From contig CAWHIK010000010.1 in NCBI GenBank assembly GCA_963829485.1, positions 248,001-312,000 of the forward strand: a stretch of 64,000 nt of DNA. The letters run 5' to 3'. The position numbers and the translations under genes are program-made. Source of the DNA: JBGPQJ01 sp963829485 (lineage in GTDB: Bacteria > Chloroflexota > Anaerolineae > Anaerolineales > Villigracilaceae). Below, in pieces: positions 1 to 9,220 of this stretch; positions within the stretch are counted from its first letter, which is position 1, and each line of letters opens with the position of its first letter. The notes beneath the pieces were generated by a model, which was given only the letters and a program-made list of their open reading frames with translations, had not been told where the DNA came from and ran no database searches.

Positions 1-2
1 CC

Positions 3-728
3 TGGTGGCTGTGGATAACGGGCGCGTTGTTGGTGTTCCAGGTTGTTTTAGCAAATCTTGCACCTGTCATGATTGCGCCGATTTTCAACAAGTATGTCCC
101 TTTGGGTGATGAGCATGCCGACCTGGCTCAACGTCTGCTGCGGTTGGCGGAACGCGCCAACACAAAAGTGAAGGGCGTCTACAAATTCGACATGTCAAAA
201 CGCACCAAGGCAGCCAACGCTGCCCTGACTGGAATTGGCAACACGCGCCGGATCGTGCTGGGCGATACTTTGATTAATGAGTTCACGCCGGACGAAATTG
301 AGACTGTCCTGGCCCATGAGTTGGGTCATCATGTCCACAAGGATATTCCGATCCTTATCGGAATTGGGACAGTGACTACTCTGGTAGGACTCTACCTGGC
401 ATCCGTGGTTATGGATTGGGCTGTCGTTTATTTCGGGTTTACTAGTGTTGCTGACCCTGCAGCCATGCCGATGTTGGAACTTGTTCTCGGCGCCTACGGG
501 CTGGTCATCATGCCATTGGAGAATGCGGTCTCGCGCTGGCGTGAACGCCTGGCCGATCAGTATGCGCTCCAGACGACAGGGAAAGCTGATGCATTTAGCT
601 CAGCCTTTACCCGGCTCGCGAACCAGAACCTGGGAGAAGTCGACCCGGAACGCTGGGTGGTTGTGATGTTTTATTCCCACCCTCCACTGGGTGAAAGAAT
701 TTCCCTGGCTCAAGACTGGAAAGGTTAA
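3..728 (+). CDS. M48 family zinc metalloprotease (Ste24/CAAX-protease-like), 5' truncated
   Basis: Membrane-embedded zinc endopeptidase of the M48 family, related to Ste24 CAAX proteases and HtpX. The zinc motif HELGHH is clear (in LAHELGHHVHKD), followed by a hydrophobic segment and a third-ligand region (ENAVSRWRERLADQYAL) that carries the usual E-x3-D pattern around helix 3. The C-terminal HPPLGERI motif is typical of M48 proteins. The frame is open to the window edge (it reads WWLWITGALL upstream of a possible TTG at 27), so the N-terminal membrane segments are missing and the true start lies outside. By family it would degrade or process membrane proteins at the cytoplasmic face. Family assignment is secure; substrate is unknown. 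Confidence 0.9.
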   Translation, partial: WWLWITGALLVFQVVLANLAPVMIAPIFNKYVPLGDEHADLAQRLLRLAERANTKVKGVYKFDMSKRTKAANAALTGIGNTRRIVLGDTLINEFTPDEIETVLAHELGHHVHKDIPILIGIGTVTTLVGLYLASVVMDWAVVYFGFTSVADPAAMPMLELVLGAYGLVIMPLENAVSRWRERLADQYALQTTGKADAFSSAFTRLANQNLGEVDPERWVVVMFYSHPPLGERISLAQDWKG

Positions 729-781
729 TTCCTTGCGTATTGAGTTAGCATAATCACGCTTTAGAATAGTTGCGATTATGT

Positions 782-2734
782 TTAAGGTTTGGGTGGAGTG
801 TAGTTCTCTCCGGCGAATATTTTTATCCTGCCATCACCGTAACTCCCAATTCGTTCCAACCCGAAGAGTTGTTTTTGCTCCCCGCAAGTCGTGCATATAA
901 TGACGCAAGGTCTGAAATTCGGATCAAGGTACCGCTCAAGTTCGGGATAAGTGACGATGCTCTCGAGTTGCATTCCGTTTTGGGGGGCTCCAAGCAAATA
1001 CCAGTAGGCATACTCCAGGTCGTTTGAATCCAACTTGAGTCCGATTTCATGGCAGCCCGTTGCTTTGACTTGTTGCATCGCATCCACATAGGCATTACCA
1101 AGGCTGCCCCATACGGCGAACATGGTTTTTTCCGGAGGCTCGATCAGGATGCTGCCTACTGTGCAACCTGCATAGCAAGGAATGGTATAAGGATCATTCG
1201 AATCGCGCATGGCGATCAACGGGCGCGTGCGGTTAAATAGAACCCAGGGAAAGGCGGATAGAAGGAGGAGAAGTGTGGCAACGGTTTGCAGCCACTTTTT
1301 TTGTATCATTTGGTCGATAACACCAACAAGTGGAGAAAAAGCCAGCAGTACTGGAATTTGAAACCTTATCCCGAAGATACCGTAAAAAACGATTGTTGTC
1401 AGAAAAAAATAAATCCCCACTGAGACAAATAGATAATGATTTACGATTTGTTTGTTACTTCTAAAGCGAAGTGCCAGGATTAATATGACAAGCAACACAA
1501 GCACCACGTGTAATGGATTCCCTGCGTAATCTTCATGATTCCACGACCAGAAAAGTGAGAAGTCTGTAGCGGAGGGGTCAATTTTTCCAAGTGTTAGTTT
1601 GACGGCTGATATAATTTTCTCGTTGGTCTCTTCGTCAGGTGTCGCAAAGTTTTGCATAATCCCCAAGGAATTGCTCCCCAATATTTTCCCGAAGGTTAAT
1701 TGATTTGAAGTATGCTTTGAGACAAACTGGTTTGATCCTAACGGAGTTCCAAAAGTGTCAATATTCCTTATCCAATAACCTAGATTTATGATCAAGGCAA
1801 TGACCGCGATGAGAGTGAACTTTAGGATGGCGTCTTTGAGGTTTCTTCTGCCAAGTAAGATTACGCCATAATAAACGACAGGGGCAATTGCATAAACATA
1901 GAAGGTTCCTTTTGTAAGCAATCCTAAACCAAGAGCAGCCCCTATAGTGATTATCTCCAAATAAGAGTTTTCCCTATGGCGATTAATGAATATAAAAAAC
2001 AATAAACAAATTAACCAAAATGCAGTGACGAGATCATTTTTTGGATTCGTGGCTTGTAATACAGCCAAAGGGATACTTAGCGCAAATGCAACAGATATCC
2101 AACGCCCCATTCGCCCATTGCCGAGTAATTGTGAAATGCCTGAAATTCCAACAATGCATCCTACCAAGGCCAACCATTGAACAAGATTTGCCAATTGATC
2201 GCTGTTTGTGAGCAATCTAGCTTGAAGGATGATAAGTTCAGCCAAAATGGGGTTGTACAGTTGATGTTCATAATTGGTCGCATAATGCTGAAATGATTGG
2301 TTCTGAGCCCAATGCATTGTTCTGCTCATGTGGTAAAGAAGAGCATCATTGTTATTTACTGGGGATTTCACCGCCACAACGAATAACAAAACCAGAATGA
2401 TCGCTACAATTGTTCCCGCGAGGATGTCGAACCATCCCGGTTTCCTCCACCCAGTTCTAAGCGAATGGAAGCCTTCCAAAATCCATCCTTTTTTCCAACC
2501 CAAAACAATCGAGGCGGTGAGAGCCAAACCCCAAAAAATTGATACCCAAAGAGTGTTTAATGCATGAAATAGGCTGAGTAACTCTGAGAAAAGAACCATG
2601 TATCCACTCATAAGAGTGGCAGCTTGCAAGATGGACATTCTCCAGTCAGCCAGCGGCGTGCGACGCGATGCATGATACCCGCATAAGGTCAAGAAAACAG
2701 CAATGAAAGTCGCTGGTAATAGGAGTATGAGCAT
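782..2734 (-). CDS. Polytopic membrane glycosyltransferase, GT39/ArnT-like
   Basis: A 650-residue protein with about a dozen hydrophobic segments and a soluble C-terminal domain (from about residue 530). The first large extracytoplasmic loop holds an acidic/aromatic segment (NNNDALLYHMSRTMHWAQ) in the place where GT39/ArnT-type enzymes carry their catalytic acidic residues. Such enzymes transfer sugars from polyprenyl-phosphate donors to lipids or proteins outside the membrane. The start ATG has no strong Shine-Dalgarno sequence. It stands alone on the minus strand, convergent with the M48 protease gene. The family is inferred from overall architecture, so donor and acceptor cannot be named. 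Confidence 0.65.
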   Translation of the reverse strand: MLILLLPATFIAVFLTLCGYHASRRTPLADWRMSILQAATLMSGYMVLFSELLSLFHALNTLWVSIFWGLALTASIVLGWKKGWILEGFHSLRTGWRKPGWFDILAGTIVAIILVLLFVVAVKSPVNNNDALLYHMSRTMHWAQNQSFQHYATNYEHQLYNPILAELIILQARLLTNSDQLANLVQWLALVGCIVGISGISQLLGNGRMGRWISVAFALSIPLAVLQATNPKNDLVTAFWLICLLFFIFINRHRENSYLEIITIGAALGLGLLTKGTFYVYAIAPVVYYGVILLGRRNLKDAILKFTLIAVIALIINLGYWIRNIDTFGTPLGSNQFVSKHTSNQLTFGKILGSNSLGIMQNFATPDEETNEKIISAVKLTLGKIDPSATDFSLFWSWNHEDYAGNPLHVVLVLLVILILALRFRSNKQIVNHYLFVSVGIYFFLTTIVFYGIFGIRFQIPVLLAFSPLVGVIDQMIQKKWLQTVATLLLLLSAFPWVLFNRTRPLIAMRDSNDPYTIPCYAGCTVGSILIEPPEKTMFAVWGSLGNAYVDAMQQVKATGCHEIGLKLDSNDLEYAYWYLLGAPQNGMQLESIVTYPELERYLDPNFRPCVIICTTCGEQKQLFGLERIGSYGDGRIKIFAGENYTPPKP

Positions 2735-2795
2735 ATTGGTCTACCGGGATAATTGGATGAAAGGTTTGGAAATCACTTCATTGCAGTTTTGAGGA

Positions 2796-3065
2796 TTACC
2801 GTTCCCAATCCCGCCGGTGCCACATGATGGCTGTAATGATTATGATCACCAGGATTATCCCTAAAAGGAGGATAATGTTCGTGTCGCCGGGGATTTTGTC
2901 CGTCTCCGGAATAACGGTTGACGTGACAGTATTGGTCACCAGAGTGGCAGTTGTGGCAAAATTACCCTGCCCAATAGATAAGGATGAAGGTGATAGCGCA
3001 GAGCCTGCCAGCGCAAAGGCTAAACCAGTTATGATTAGAAAAACAGGGCGCACAGCCTTGATCAT
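2796..3065 (-). CDS. Small secreted/membrane protein of unknown function
   Basis: An 89-residue protein: a signal-like N-terminal hydrophobic segment (residues 9-24), a Thr/Ser/Val-rich extracytoplasmic stretch of about 40 residues, then one strong membrane helix (about 64-81, IILLLGIILVIIIITAIMW) and a short charged tail. I do not recognise a family. It is upstream of, and in the same direction as, the membrane glycosyltransferase gene 60 bp away, so the two may be cotranscribed. The Thr-rich linker could be a glycosylation substrate of such an enzyme, but that is only a guess from proximity. Confidence 0.5.
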   Translation of the reverse strand: MIKAVRPVFLIITGLAFALAGSALSPSSLSIGQGNFATTATLVTNTVTSTVIPETDKIPGDTNIILLLGIILVIIIITAIMWHRRDWER

Positions 3066-3125
3066 GGTTAAGTCTTCATCCTAATTGAGCTAAACAAGTA
3101 TAACATGCTGGATACGAACCACCTT

Positions 3126-3156
3126 TCTGTTAGAATAATTATAACTAGAGTATAAT
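3126..3156 (+). promoter_or_regulatory. Candidate promoter of the cytochrome/act operon
   Basis: A perfect TATAAT lies at 3151-3156, about 42 bp before the ATG of the first cytochrome gene, inside an AT-rich intergenic region between divergent genes. A good -35 element is not evident at 16-18 bp spacing, so this is a weak call. Confidence 0.3.
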
Positions 3157-3197
3157 TGCCCACTTGGGTGGGTTACCTCCTGGAAAACGAGGCTGAT

Positions 3198-4175
3198 ATG
3201 AGGCGCTACTTTGCCATTCCGCTGATTACCCTGTTTGTTATTTTCCCTTTATTTATTGTCACCGTACAAGCAAAATCTTTTCAATATCAAGATCAGATTG
3301 AAACGCCTTCTCCTGAAGAATTAATCAAAGGAGCTATTCTTTATGACCGTTGGTACTCTGCCATCGGCAGGGCAGCGCCTGAGGGCGACATGCCTATTTG
3401 GGGGAGGCAAACCACGAATTCAAGGTCCGGACCCGATACATGGCGTTGTGTCGAATGCCACGGATGGGACTATAAAGGCTCACAGGGCGCTTATGGATCC
3501 GGTTCGCATTTTACAGGATTTCCAAATATCGCTGCACTCGTTCCCAATATACCAGAGCAGGAGATAGTCGATCATCTAAAAGGCAGCAAGGATCCTGCCC
3601 ATGATTTTTCACCTTACATGGATGATGCATCGCTTGAGAATCTGGCACAATTTCTAAAATTCGGTTTGATCGACGATGAGCAATTTATCGACCCGATATC
3701 ACTCAACGTAATAGATGGGGATCCAGCTCACGGAAAAGAACTTTACGATCAGGTCTGTGCCAATTGCCATGGCGCGGACGGAATGCTAATTGTTTTCCGG
3801 ACCGAAGGCGTCAATGAATTTCTCGGCTCAGTCGCAAGCCGTGATCCCTGGCGCTTTCTCCACCGGACACGATTCGGTGTAGCCGGTGTGGATATGCCTG
3901 TCGGGGCGAAGCTGGGATGGACGGCAGAAGACGGCAGGGATGTCCTTGCGTATGCTCAAACGCTGCCCTCAAGCCTGGTTACTCCATCGCCGGAACCTGC
4001 CTCAGTCTCCGAAACACCCCAACCGCTCGTTGGCGGACCGCCTGCCAATTCCATCCTGGGGGGCATTTTTACAAGCCTTGGATCGATGGCACTTGTTTGC
4101 CTGGGCTCCCTGGTATTCCTGGGCTTGTTGGTGGGAATTGGTGCCCTGGTGGTATCACTCCTTCGAAAACGTTGA
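3198..4175 (+). CDS. Membrane-anchored diheme cytochrome c
   Basis: A 325-residue exported cytochrome. Start chosen at the ATG preceded by a GAGG about 7 nt upstream and followed by a clear signal peptide (MRRYFAIPLITLFVIFPLF). Two c-type heme sites are visible: CVECH (residues 84-88) and CANCH (187-191). A Pro/Ser-rich linker precedes one C-terminal membrane helix (about 297-320) and a short basic end. The spacing and two-domain layout resemble tandem cytochrome c class I domains. It is the first gene of the block that continues with alternative complex III, 73 bp downstream, so it is a plausible electron carrier or accessory cytochrome for that complex. The exact partner is inferred. Confidence 0.85.
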   Translation: MRRYFAIPLITLFVIFPLFIVTVQAKSFQYQDQIETPSPEELIKGAILYDRWYSAIGRAAPEGDMPIWGRQTTNSRSGPDTWRCVECHGWDYKGSQGAYGSGSHFTGFPNIAALVPNIPEQEIVDHLKGSKDPAHDFSPYMDDASLENLAQFLKFGLIDDEQFIDPISLNVIDGDPAHGKELYDQVCANCHGADGMLIVFRTEGVNEFLGSVASRDPWRFLHRTRFGVAGVDMPVGAKLGWTAEDGRDVLAYAQTLPSSLVTPSPEPASVSETPQPLVGGPPANSILGGIFTSLGSMALVCLGSLVFLGLLVGIGALVVSLLRKR

Positions 4176-4248
4176 TAATCGTAAGTAATGAAATTTCCGG
4201 TTCTATAGAATTTTTTGATGATAAGCACACAATCTTCAGGAGTAAATG

Positions 4249-4818
4249 ATGGGTGAGAAAATCATCAAGTTCTTAAAACACCCGCTGGTCATGATCGGGA
4301 TTGGGTTCTTCGTGATCGTTATTCTGGGCGGGGCTGCATATGGATTTAAGTCAACGCAGATGCCACCTCCGCAGCCGATCCAGTTCCCGCATAACCTGCA
4401 TGTCGGTCTGGGCGTTCAATGCCTTTATTGTCATCCCGGTCCGTTGACCCAGGCTTCGGCGGGGCTGCCGACCCAGTCGAAGTGTTGGGCTTGTCACGGG
4501 CAATTGAAAAAGTACGCCGATGGAACAGTCCCACTTCCGCCTGAATTGGTTAAGTTGAAGGATTATGTGGAAACGGATACTTCGATCCCCTGGGTACCCG
4601 TGGCCATAGTCCCTGATTTCGTCCAATTCAATCATCGTCCGCATATCGCTGCCGGATTGAACTGTGAAAAATGTCATGGTGAAGTAGGCAACATGATCGT
4701 GGCTGAGAATCCACAGATCATGAACATGGGTTGGTGTCTTGCTTGCCACCGGGAACAAGCCGGAGATGACCAGGAAAAAATGACCAAGTTGTTGGATTGC
4801 GGAACATGTCATTATTAA
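4249..4818 (+). CDS. actA: ActA: pentaheme cytochrome c subunit of alternative complex III
   Basis: A 189-residue protein with an N-terminal membrane helix (about 12-33) and five CxxCH sites (CLYCH, CWACH, CEKCH, CLACH, CGTCH), the heme count of ActA in alternative complex III. In that complex ActA takes electrons from the ActB iron-sulfur domain on the periplasmic side and passes them to ActE or soluble carriers. Two ATGs are adjacent (4246 and 4249); the AGGAGT at 4238-4243 is spaced for the second. It opens the canonical order actA-B-C-D-E. The last heme motif is two residues from the C-terminus. Confidence 0.92.
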   Translation: MGEKIIKFLKHPLVMIGIGFFVIVILGGAAYGFKSTQMPPPQPIQFPHNLHVGLGVQCLYCHPGPLTQASAGLPTQSKCWACHGQLKKYADGTVPLPPELVKLKDYVETDTSIPWVPVAIVPDFVQFNHRPHIAAGLNCEKCHGEVGNMIVAENPQIMNMGWCLACHREQAGDDQEKMTKLLDCGTCHY

Positions 4819-4840
4819 ACCGGGCACGAAAGGAATGATT

Positions 4841-7024
4841 ATGAGTGAGAAGATTTCCCGGCGTGATTTTCTGAAACTGGCTGGAGCGGGTACTGCGGTA
4901 ACGGCGGTCCTGACAGGTTGTGGACCTGAGTCGCGCTATGTCGTTCGCGAGCCGTACACTAAAATGCCGGAGTACACCTACAACGGACAAAGCACTTATT
5001 ACGCCACCACCTGCCGGGAATGTGCCGCCGGCTGCGGATTGGTTGTCCGAACCATGCAGGGACGCGCACTAAAAGTGGAAGGGAACAAACTTCATCCAGT
5101 CAATTTGGGAAAAACCTGCTCTCGCGGACAGGCTTCCGTGCAAGGACTTTACAATCCGGATAGATGGCAAAATCCCACCAGGATGAATGAGAGAGGGTCG
5201 AGGAATTTCACCGAGTTGGCATGGGAAGAAGCGGTTACAGTGATTGCCGGGGCTATTCAAAATAATAAGCCCGGCGAAATTGCATTCCTATTGGGACTGG
5301 CTCCTGATCATTTGTTTGATCTTGTCACACAATTGACATCCGCTCTTGGAGCGGAAGCTCCTCTGCGGTATGGTGCCTTGTCGATGTTCGAAGCACGTGC
5401 CACGTTGAGCGAAGCTGCCAATAGCTTGTTTGGCCAGAAATGCCTTCCATACTTTGACATGGGCAAATCGGATCTGGTCTTTTCATTCGGTGCAAACTTT
5501 GCTGAAACATGGCTTTCACCGGTGGCTTTTACGCGGGGATTCGCGCAGATGCGTCAGGGGAAACCCGGACGAAGAGGTTTTCTGGTCCAGTTCGAACCGC
5601 GCATGTCCCAGACTGGGATGATCGCTGACGAGTGGATTCCGGTCGCACCGGGCACCGAGGGATTGGTGGCGCTTGCTATTGGCCGTCTGGTTGCGGAAAT
5701 TAAGGGGATCGCTTTACCCGCCGCATTATCCGCAGTGGATGTTGATGCAGCCGCCGAAGCGTCGGGTGTTGAGCGCGACACCTTGGACAAGCTGGCCAGC
5801 CTTTTCGCTGAAGCAGAAAATCCCCTGGCCATACCCGGGGGCGCTCCTCTCGCGCAGTCGAACGGATTCGAATCCGCCCAGGCTGTCCTTGCGCTCAACG
5901 TCCTTGCAGGAAACCTGGGGCAGGAGGGCGGGGTATTCATCACTCCTTCGACAGGTGTAAATGAAGACATCTATCATGCTCCCGCCACGATCGGTGAATT
6001 GGCGACCCTGGTGGACAAGATGAGTGCTGGTGAAATTAAAGTGCTTTTCGTCCATGGAGTGGATCCGGTTTTTGAGCTGCCTGCCGAACTGGGATTCTCG
6101 GATGCGCTGAAGAAGGTTCCCCAGGTCATCTCGTTTTCATCCATGTTGAACGATACAGCCGTCCAGGCTGATTTCATCTTTCCCGACCACACCAGTCTCG
6201 AGTCCTATGGTTACCAGCGCATCTGGACTGGCGCGGACCGGGCGACGATCTCGGGCGGTCAACCGGTGGTTGCTCCTTACTACAATACCCGGGCAACAGT
6301 CGATGTGTTGTTGGCAGCAGTAAAGCAAATCGGAGGCAAGGTTGCCGCAGCCTTACCCTACCTCGATGAGGTCGAGTTCATTCAAGCCCAGCTGCTTAAG
6401 CTGGTCTCAACTGAAGGCGGAATCTACAGCGCGGGGGACATCAATACCTTTTGGGCGTTGTGGCAGCAATACGGTGGCTGGTGGAAAGCCGAACCCGGCA
6501 TGCTTGCCCCGCAAATCCCCGGCCTCAGTAGGGCGATCAAGATCGATGAAGCCGAATTTGAGGGCAGCGGTGATTTCCATTTATTGGCTTATCCTTCTCC
6601 TATCCTGGGAGACGGGTCCGGTGCAAACAACCCCTGGCTGCAGGAAACGCCCGACCCCTCGACCACGGTCATGTGGAATTCATGGGTGGAAATAAATCCA
6701 AAAACTGCCGAGGACCTCGGTTTGGAAAACGACGATGTCGTATTGATCACGTCCCCAGCCGGGGCGTTGGAGGCCTCCGTTTATATCTATCCAGCCATCC
6801 GCCCGGATACGATCGCCATTCCCTTTGGACAGGGACACACAGCCCTGGGACGGTATGCACAGGGACGCGGTATCAATCCGGCGGGATTATTCGCTATGAA
6901 ATTCAATGAAAGCGGTGACCTGGCATTTGCGGCGACCAAGGTGAGGATCGAAAAAACCGGTCGGCAGCGCCCGCTGGCACGTTTGGAAAGCCGGGTGGGT
7001 GTTTACGGCGATGGTGAAGGTTAA
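4841..7024 (+). CDS. actB1: ActB1: molybdopterin-oxidoreductase-like subunit of alternative complex III
   Basis: A 727-residue exported protein. The N-terminus has a twin-arginine motif (SRRDFLKLAG) and a lipobox ending at Cys27 (VLTGC), so it is probably a Tat-exported lipoprotein. Cys58-x2-Cys61-x3-Cys65 with Cys93 match the N-terminal Fe-S motif of the DMSO-reductase superfamily, and the C-terminal part has the usual dinucleotide-binding-like fold region. In characterised alternative complex III the ActB1 domain carries no molybdenum cofactor and acts as scaffold. Here the ActB1 and ActB2 parts are separate genes, unlike the fused ActB of some other phyla. An AAAGGA 6 nt before the ATG at 4841 supports this start over the one at 4835. 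Confidence 0.9.
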   Translation: MSEKISRRDFLKLAGAGTAVTAVLTGCGPESRYVVREPYTKMPEYTYNGQSTYYATTCRECAAGCGLVVRTMQGRALKVEGNKLHPVNLGKTCSRGQASVQGLYNPDRWQNPTRMNERGSRNFTELAWEEAVTVIAGAIQNNKPGEIAFLLGLAPDHLFDLVTQLTSALGAEAPLRYGALSMFEARATLSEAANSLFGQKCLPYFDMGKSDLVFSFGANFAETWLSPVAFTRGFAQMRQGKPGRRGFLVQFEPRMSQTGMIADEWIPVAPGTEGLVALAIGRLVAEIKGIALPAALSAVDVDAAAEASGVERDTLDKLASLFAEAENPLAIPGGAPLAQSNGFESAQAVLALNVLAGNLGQEGGVFITPSTGVNEDIYHAPATIGELATLVDKMSAGEIKVLFVHGVDPVFELPAELGFSDALKKVPQVISFSSMLNDTAVQADFIFPDHTSLESYGYQRIWTGADRATISGGQPVVAPYYNTRATVDVLLAAVKQIGGKVAAALPYLDEVEFIQAQLLKLVSTEGGIYSAGDINTFWALWQQYGGWWKAEPGMLAPQIPGLSRAIKIDEAEFEGSGDFHLLAYPSPILGDGSGANNPWLQETPDPSTTVMWNSWVEINPKTAEDLGLENDDVVLITSPAGALEASVYIYPAIRPDTIAIPFGQGHTALGRYAQGRGINPAGLFAMKFNESGDLAFAATKVRIEKTGRQRPLARLESRVGVYGDGEG

Positions 7025-7035
7025 GGAGCAGCGCG

Positions 7036-7782
7036 ATGGATAACTTTAAAGTTGTGACAGAAACCAGCGCCTCGGAGGAAGCCTCCCAGGGTTTGTGGGG
7101 ATTGGTTGTGAATCAGGATGTCTGCACCGGATGCCAGGCATGTGTCACAGCCTGTGCCATGGAAAACAATACCCCCTGGGTGGGTGAGGACGATGCCGCC
7201 TATGGCCGGCAAATGTCCTGGATTCGCGTGGAACGCTTATGGGAGGGGGAATATCCCGAAGTGTCCTCGACTCCCTTCCAGCCGATCATGTGCCAGCATT
7301 GCGGCAAGGCGCCTTGCGAACCCGTCTGCCCGGTTTTTGCCACGGTCCACAGTGAAGCGGAACAGATCAACCTGCAGGTTTACAACCGCTGCGTCGGCAC
7401 CCGCTATTGCGCCAACAACTGTCCTTATGTCGTTCGTGTGTTCAACTGGTACGATTACGAACGGCCGGAGCCGATGAACAATCAGCTCAATCCCGATGTG
7501 ACCGTTCGCCGCCGCGGTGTGATGGAGAAATGTTCCTTCTGTGTCCAGCGCATTCACCGCTCGGAGGATGCAGCGAAAGCCGAAGGGCGCGAAGTCTACG
7601 ACGGGGAGGTCGAGCCCGCCTGTGTACAAGCCTGTCCGGCGAGTGCGCTTGTTTTTGGGCGGCTCGATGACCCTGAGAGCAAGGTGTCAAAATTGACCAA
7701 AAAGGATTCAGCCCACACACTGCTTGAGACCCTCGGAACTCAACCTCGCGTGACCTACCTCCCGGGAGGTTCCCATGACTAA
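7036..7782 (+). CDS. actB2: ActB2: four-cluster ferredoxin-like subunit of alternative complex III
   Basis: A 248-residue protein related to the Fe-S subunits of polysulfide/DMSO reductases. Cysteine groups are visible in order: CTGCQACVTAC (from residue 30), CQHCGKAPCEPVCP, CVGTRYCANNCP and CSFCVQ with CVQACP, enough for four Fe-S clusters. In alternative complex III this part receives electrons from the menaquinol site in ActC and relays them to ActA. It has no signal peptide of its own and would be exported with the Tat substrate ActB1. It starts 11 nt after actB1 behind AAGGAG and overlaps actC by 8 nt, which indicates translational coupling. Confidence 0.92.
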   Translation: MDNFKVVTETSASEEASQGLWGLVVNQDVCTGCQACVTACAMENNTPWVGEDDAAYGRQMSWIRVERLWEGEYPEVSSTPFQPIMCQHCGKAPCEPVCPVFATVHSEAEQINLQVYNRCVGTRYCANNCPYVVRVFNWYDYERPEPMNNQLNPDVTVRRRGVMEKCSFCVQRIHRSEDAAKAEGREVYDGEVEPACVQACPASALVFGRLDDPESKVSKLTKKDSAHTLLETLGTQPRVTYLPGGSHD

Positions 7783-9202
7783 TGCTGCATCTGCACTTCA
7801 CCATGATGAACATGTAGAGCATCTTCGCAAGGAACACCTGATGCTCGACCCCAAACCACGCGGTGAGATGAACGCGATGGTAATGGAGGCAATGCGCACC
7901 ACCTCGTGGAAATTCTGGGTGGTGTTCGCGATCCTCTCCGTGGTTGTTGCGGTTGCGCTGTTTGGTGCCTGGGGATATATGATCAACACCGGCTTGGGAC
8001 TCACCGGAAAAAATCGCCCGGGTTACTGGTCCCTGTTTCTTGTCAACACTGTGTTCTGGGTGGGCATCAGCCATGCCGGTACTTTCGTCTCGGCATTGCT
8101 GCGCGTGTTCAAGGCTGAGTTTCGCCGCCCGTTCACCCGCGCCGCGGAACTGATGACCACGTTTGGCCTGGTACAAGCCGGCATCATGATTTTTTCTCAC
8201 ATGGGCCGCGTCTGGCTGGCGTACTGGATGTTTCCCTTCCCCGGGCAGAGGACTTTATGGCCGAACTTTCACTCGCCGCTGATGTGGGATTTCCTTGCCA
8301 TCAACACATACCTGCTTGCGAGCACTATGTACCTTTTCCTGCCGTTGATCCCTGATGTAGCCATGGCGCGCGATCGCTCCACCGGCTGGCGGAAGATCTT
8401 CTATCGGACGCTTGCGCTTGGCTTCCGTGGTACGGAGGGTGAATGGGCGCATCTGCGAATTGCCATGAACATTTTCGCCTTTGCCATTCTACCGGTGATG
8501 TTCTCTGTCCATACCATCGTATCCTGGGATTTTGCCGCGGCCATGCGTCCGGGCTGGAATTCAACCATCTTTGGACCTTATTTTGTGGTTGGAGCGCTTC
8601 ACTCAGGTATCGCAGCGGTTGCGATGGTGATGGTGGTGATCCGCGCGAACATGAAGAATATGAAATACTTCATCCGCCCGGAGCACTTCGACGCTTTGGG
8701 AAAACTAATGCTGATCGTTTCGATGGGCTGGGCGTATTTCTTCTTCAATGATTACATGGTGCAGTGGTACGGTGGTGATGAAGTCACTCATTGGGTGCTG
8801 GAATGGCAGGAAAATGGCCCTGCCGGTACCCTCTGGATGTTGATGCTGGTGGTTAATGTTGTTATTCCATGGCTCACACTGTGGAATAAAAAGATACGCC
8901 GTACTCCCTGGGCCATCTTCACTATCGGTTTACTGATCAACGTCGGCATGTGGATTGAACGATTCATCATCATCCCCGTTTCACTGGAGGTCAACCGTTT
9001 CCCATTTATGTGGGGTCAGTTCAAGCCTGGGATTGAAGTGCCCATCTTCATTGGCACGCTGGCATTCTTCACACTGCTCTACATGCTTGCTTCCCGTCTT
9101 ATTCCACTCGTACCGGTCTGGGAAGTTCAGGAAGGGCAGCTGGCGCATTCGGTCCGCAAGTTCGGCAAAGAAACTGTCGTGACAGTTAGCGACTTGGAAT
9201 AA
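7775..9202 (+). CDS. actC: ActC: NrfD/PsrC-like quinol-binding membrane subunit of alternative complex III
   Basis: A 475-residue polytopic protein with about ten membrane helices, related to NrfD/PsrC. It provides the menaquinol oxidation site and a proposed proton path. The cytoplasmic N-terminus is His/Glu-rich, with a conserved-looking LDPKPRG segment before the first helix. GGGAGG precedes the start, which overlaps the end of actB2. In the usual act operon a second NrfD-like subunit, ActF, follows ActE; no such gene is found here, so ActC is the only large quinol-binding subunit in this cluster. Confidence 0.92.
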   Translation: MTNAASALHHDEHVEHLRKEHLMLDPKPRGEMNAMVMEAMRTTSWKFWVVFAILSVVVAVALFGAWGYMINTGLGLTGKNRPGYWSLFLVNTVFWVGISHAGTFVSALLRVFKAEFRRPFTRAAELMTTFGLVQAGIMIFSHMGRVWLAYWMFPFPGQRTLWPNFHSPLMWDFLAINTYLLASTMYLFLPLIPDVAMARDRSTGWRKIFYRTLALGFRGTEGEWAHLRIAMNIFAFAILPVMFSVHTIVSWDFAAAMRPGWNSTIFGPYFVVGALHSGIAAVAMVMVVIRANMKNMKYFIRPEHFDALGKLMLIVSMGWAYFFFNDYMVQWYGGDEVTHWVLEWQENGPAGTLWMLMLVVNVVIPWLTLWNKKIRRTPWAIFTIGLLINVGMWIERFIIIPVSLEVNRFPFMWGQFKPGIEVPIFIGTLAFFTLLYMLASRLIPLVPVWEVQEGQLAHSVRKFGKETVVTVSDLE

Positions 9203-9220
9203 GGCAGAGAGGATAAAGCC

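Noticed and set aside
4841..7024. Catalytic molybdenum oxidoreductase
   Set aside because: Context (ActA, ActC, ActD, ActE) identifies it as the cofactor-less scaffold ActB1 of alternative complex III.
7487..8200. 237-codon minus-strand frame opposite actB2/actC
   Set aside because: Pure shadow of strongly conserved genes; His/Arg-rich with no domain features.
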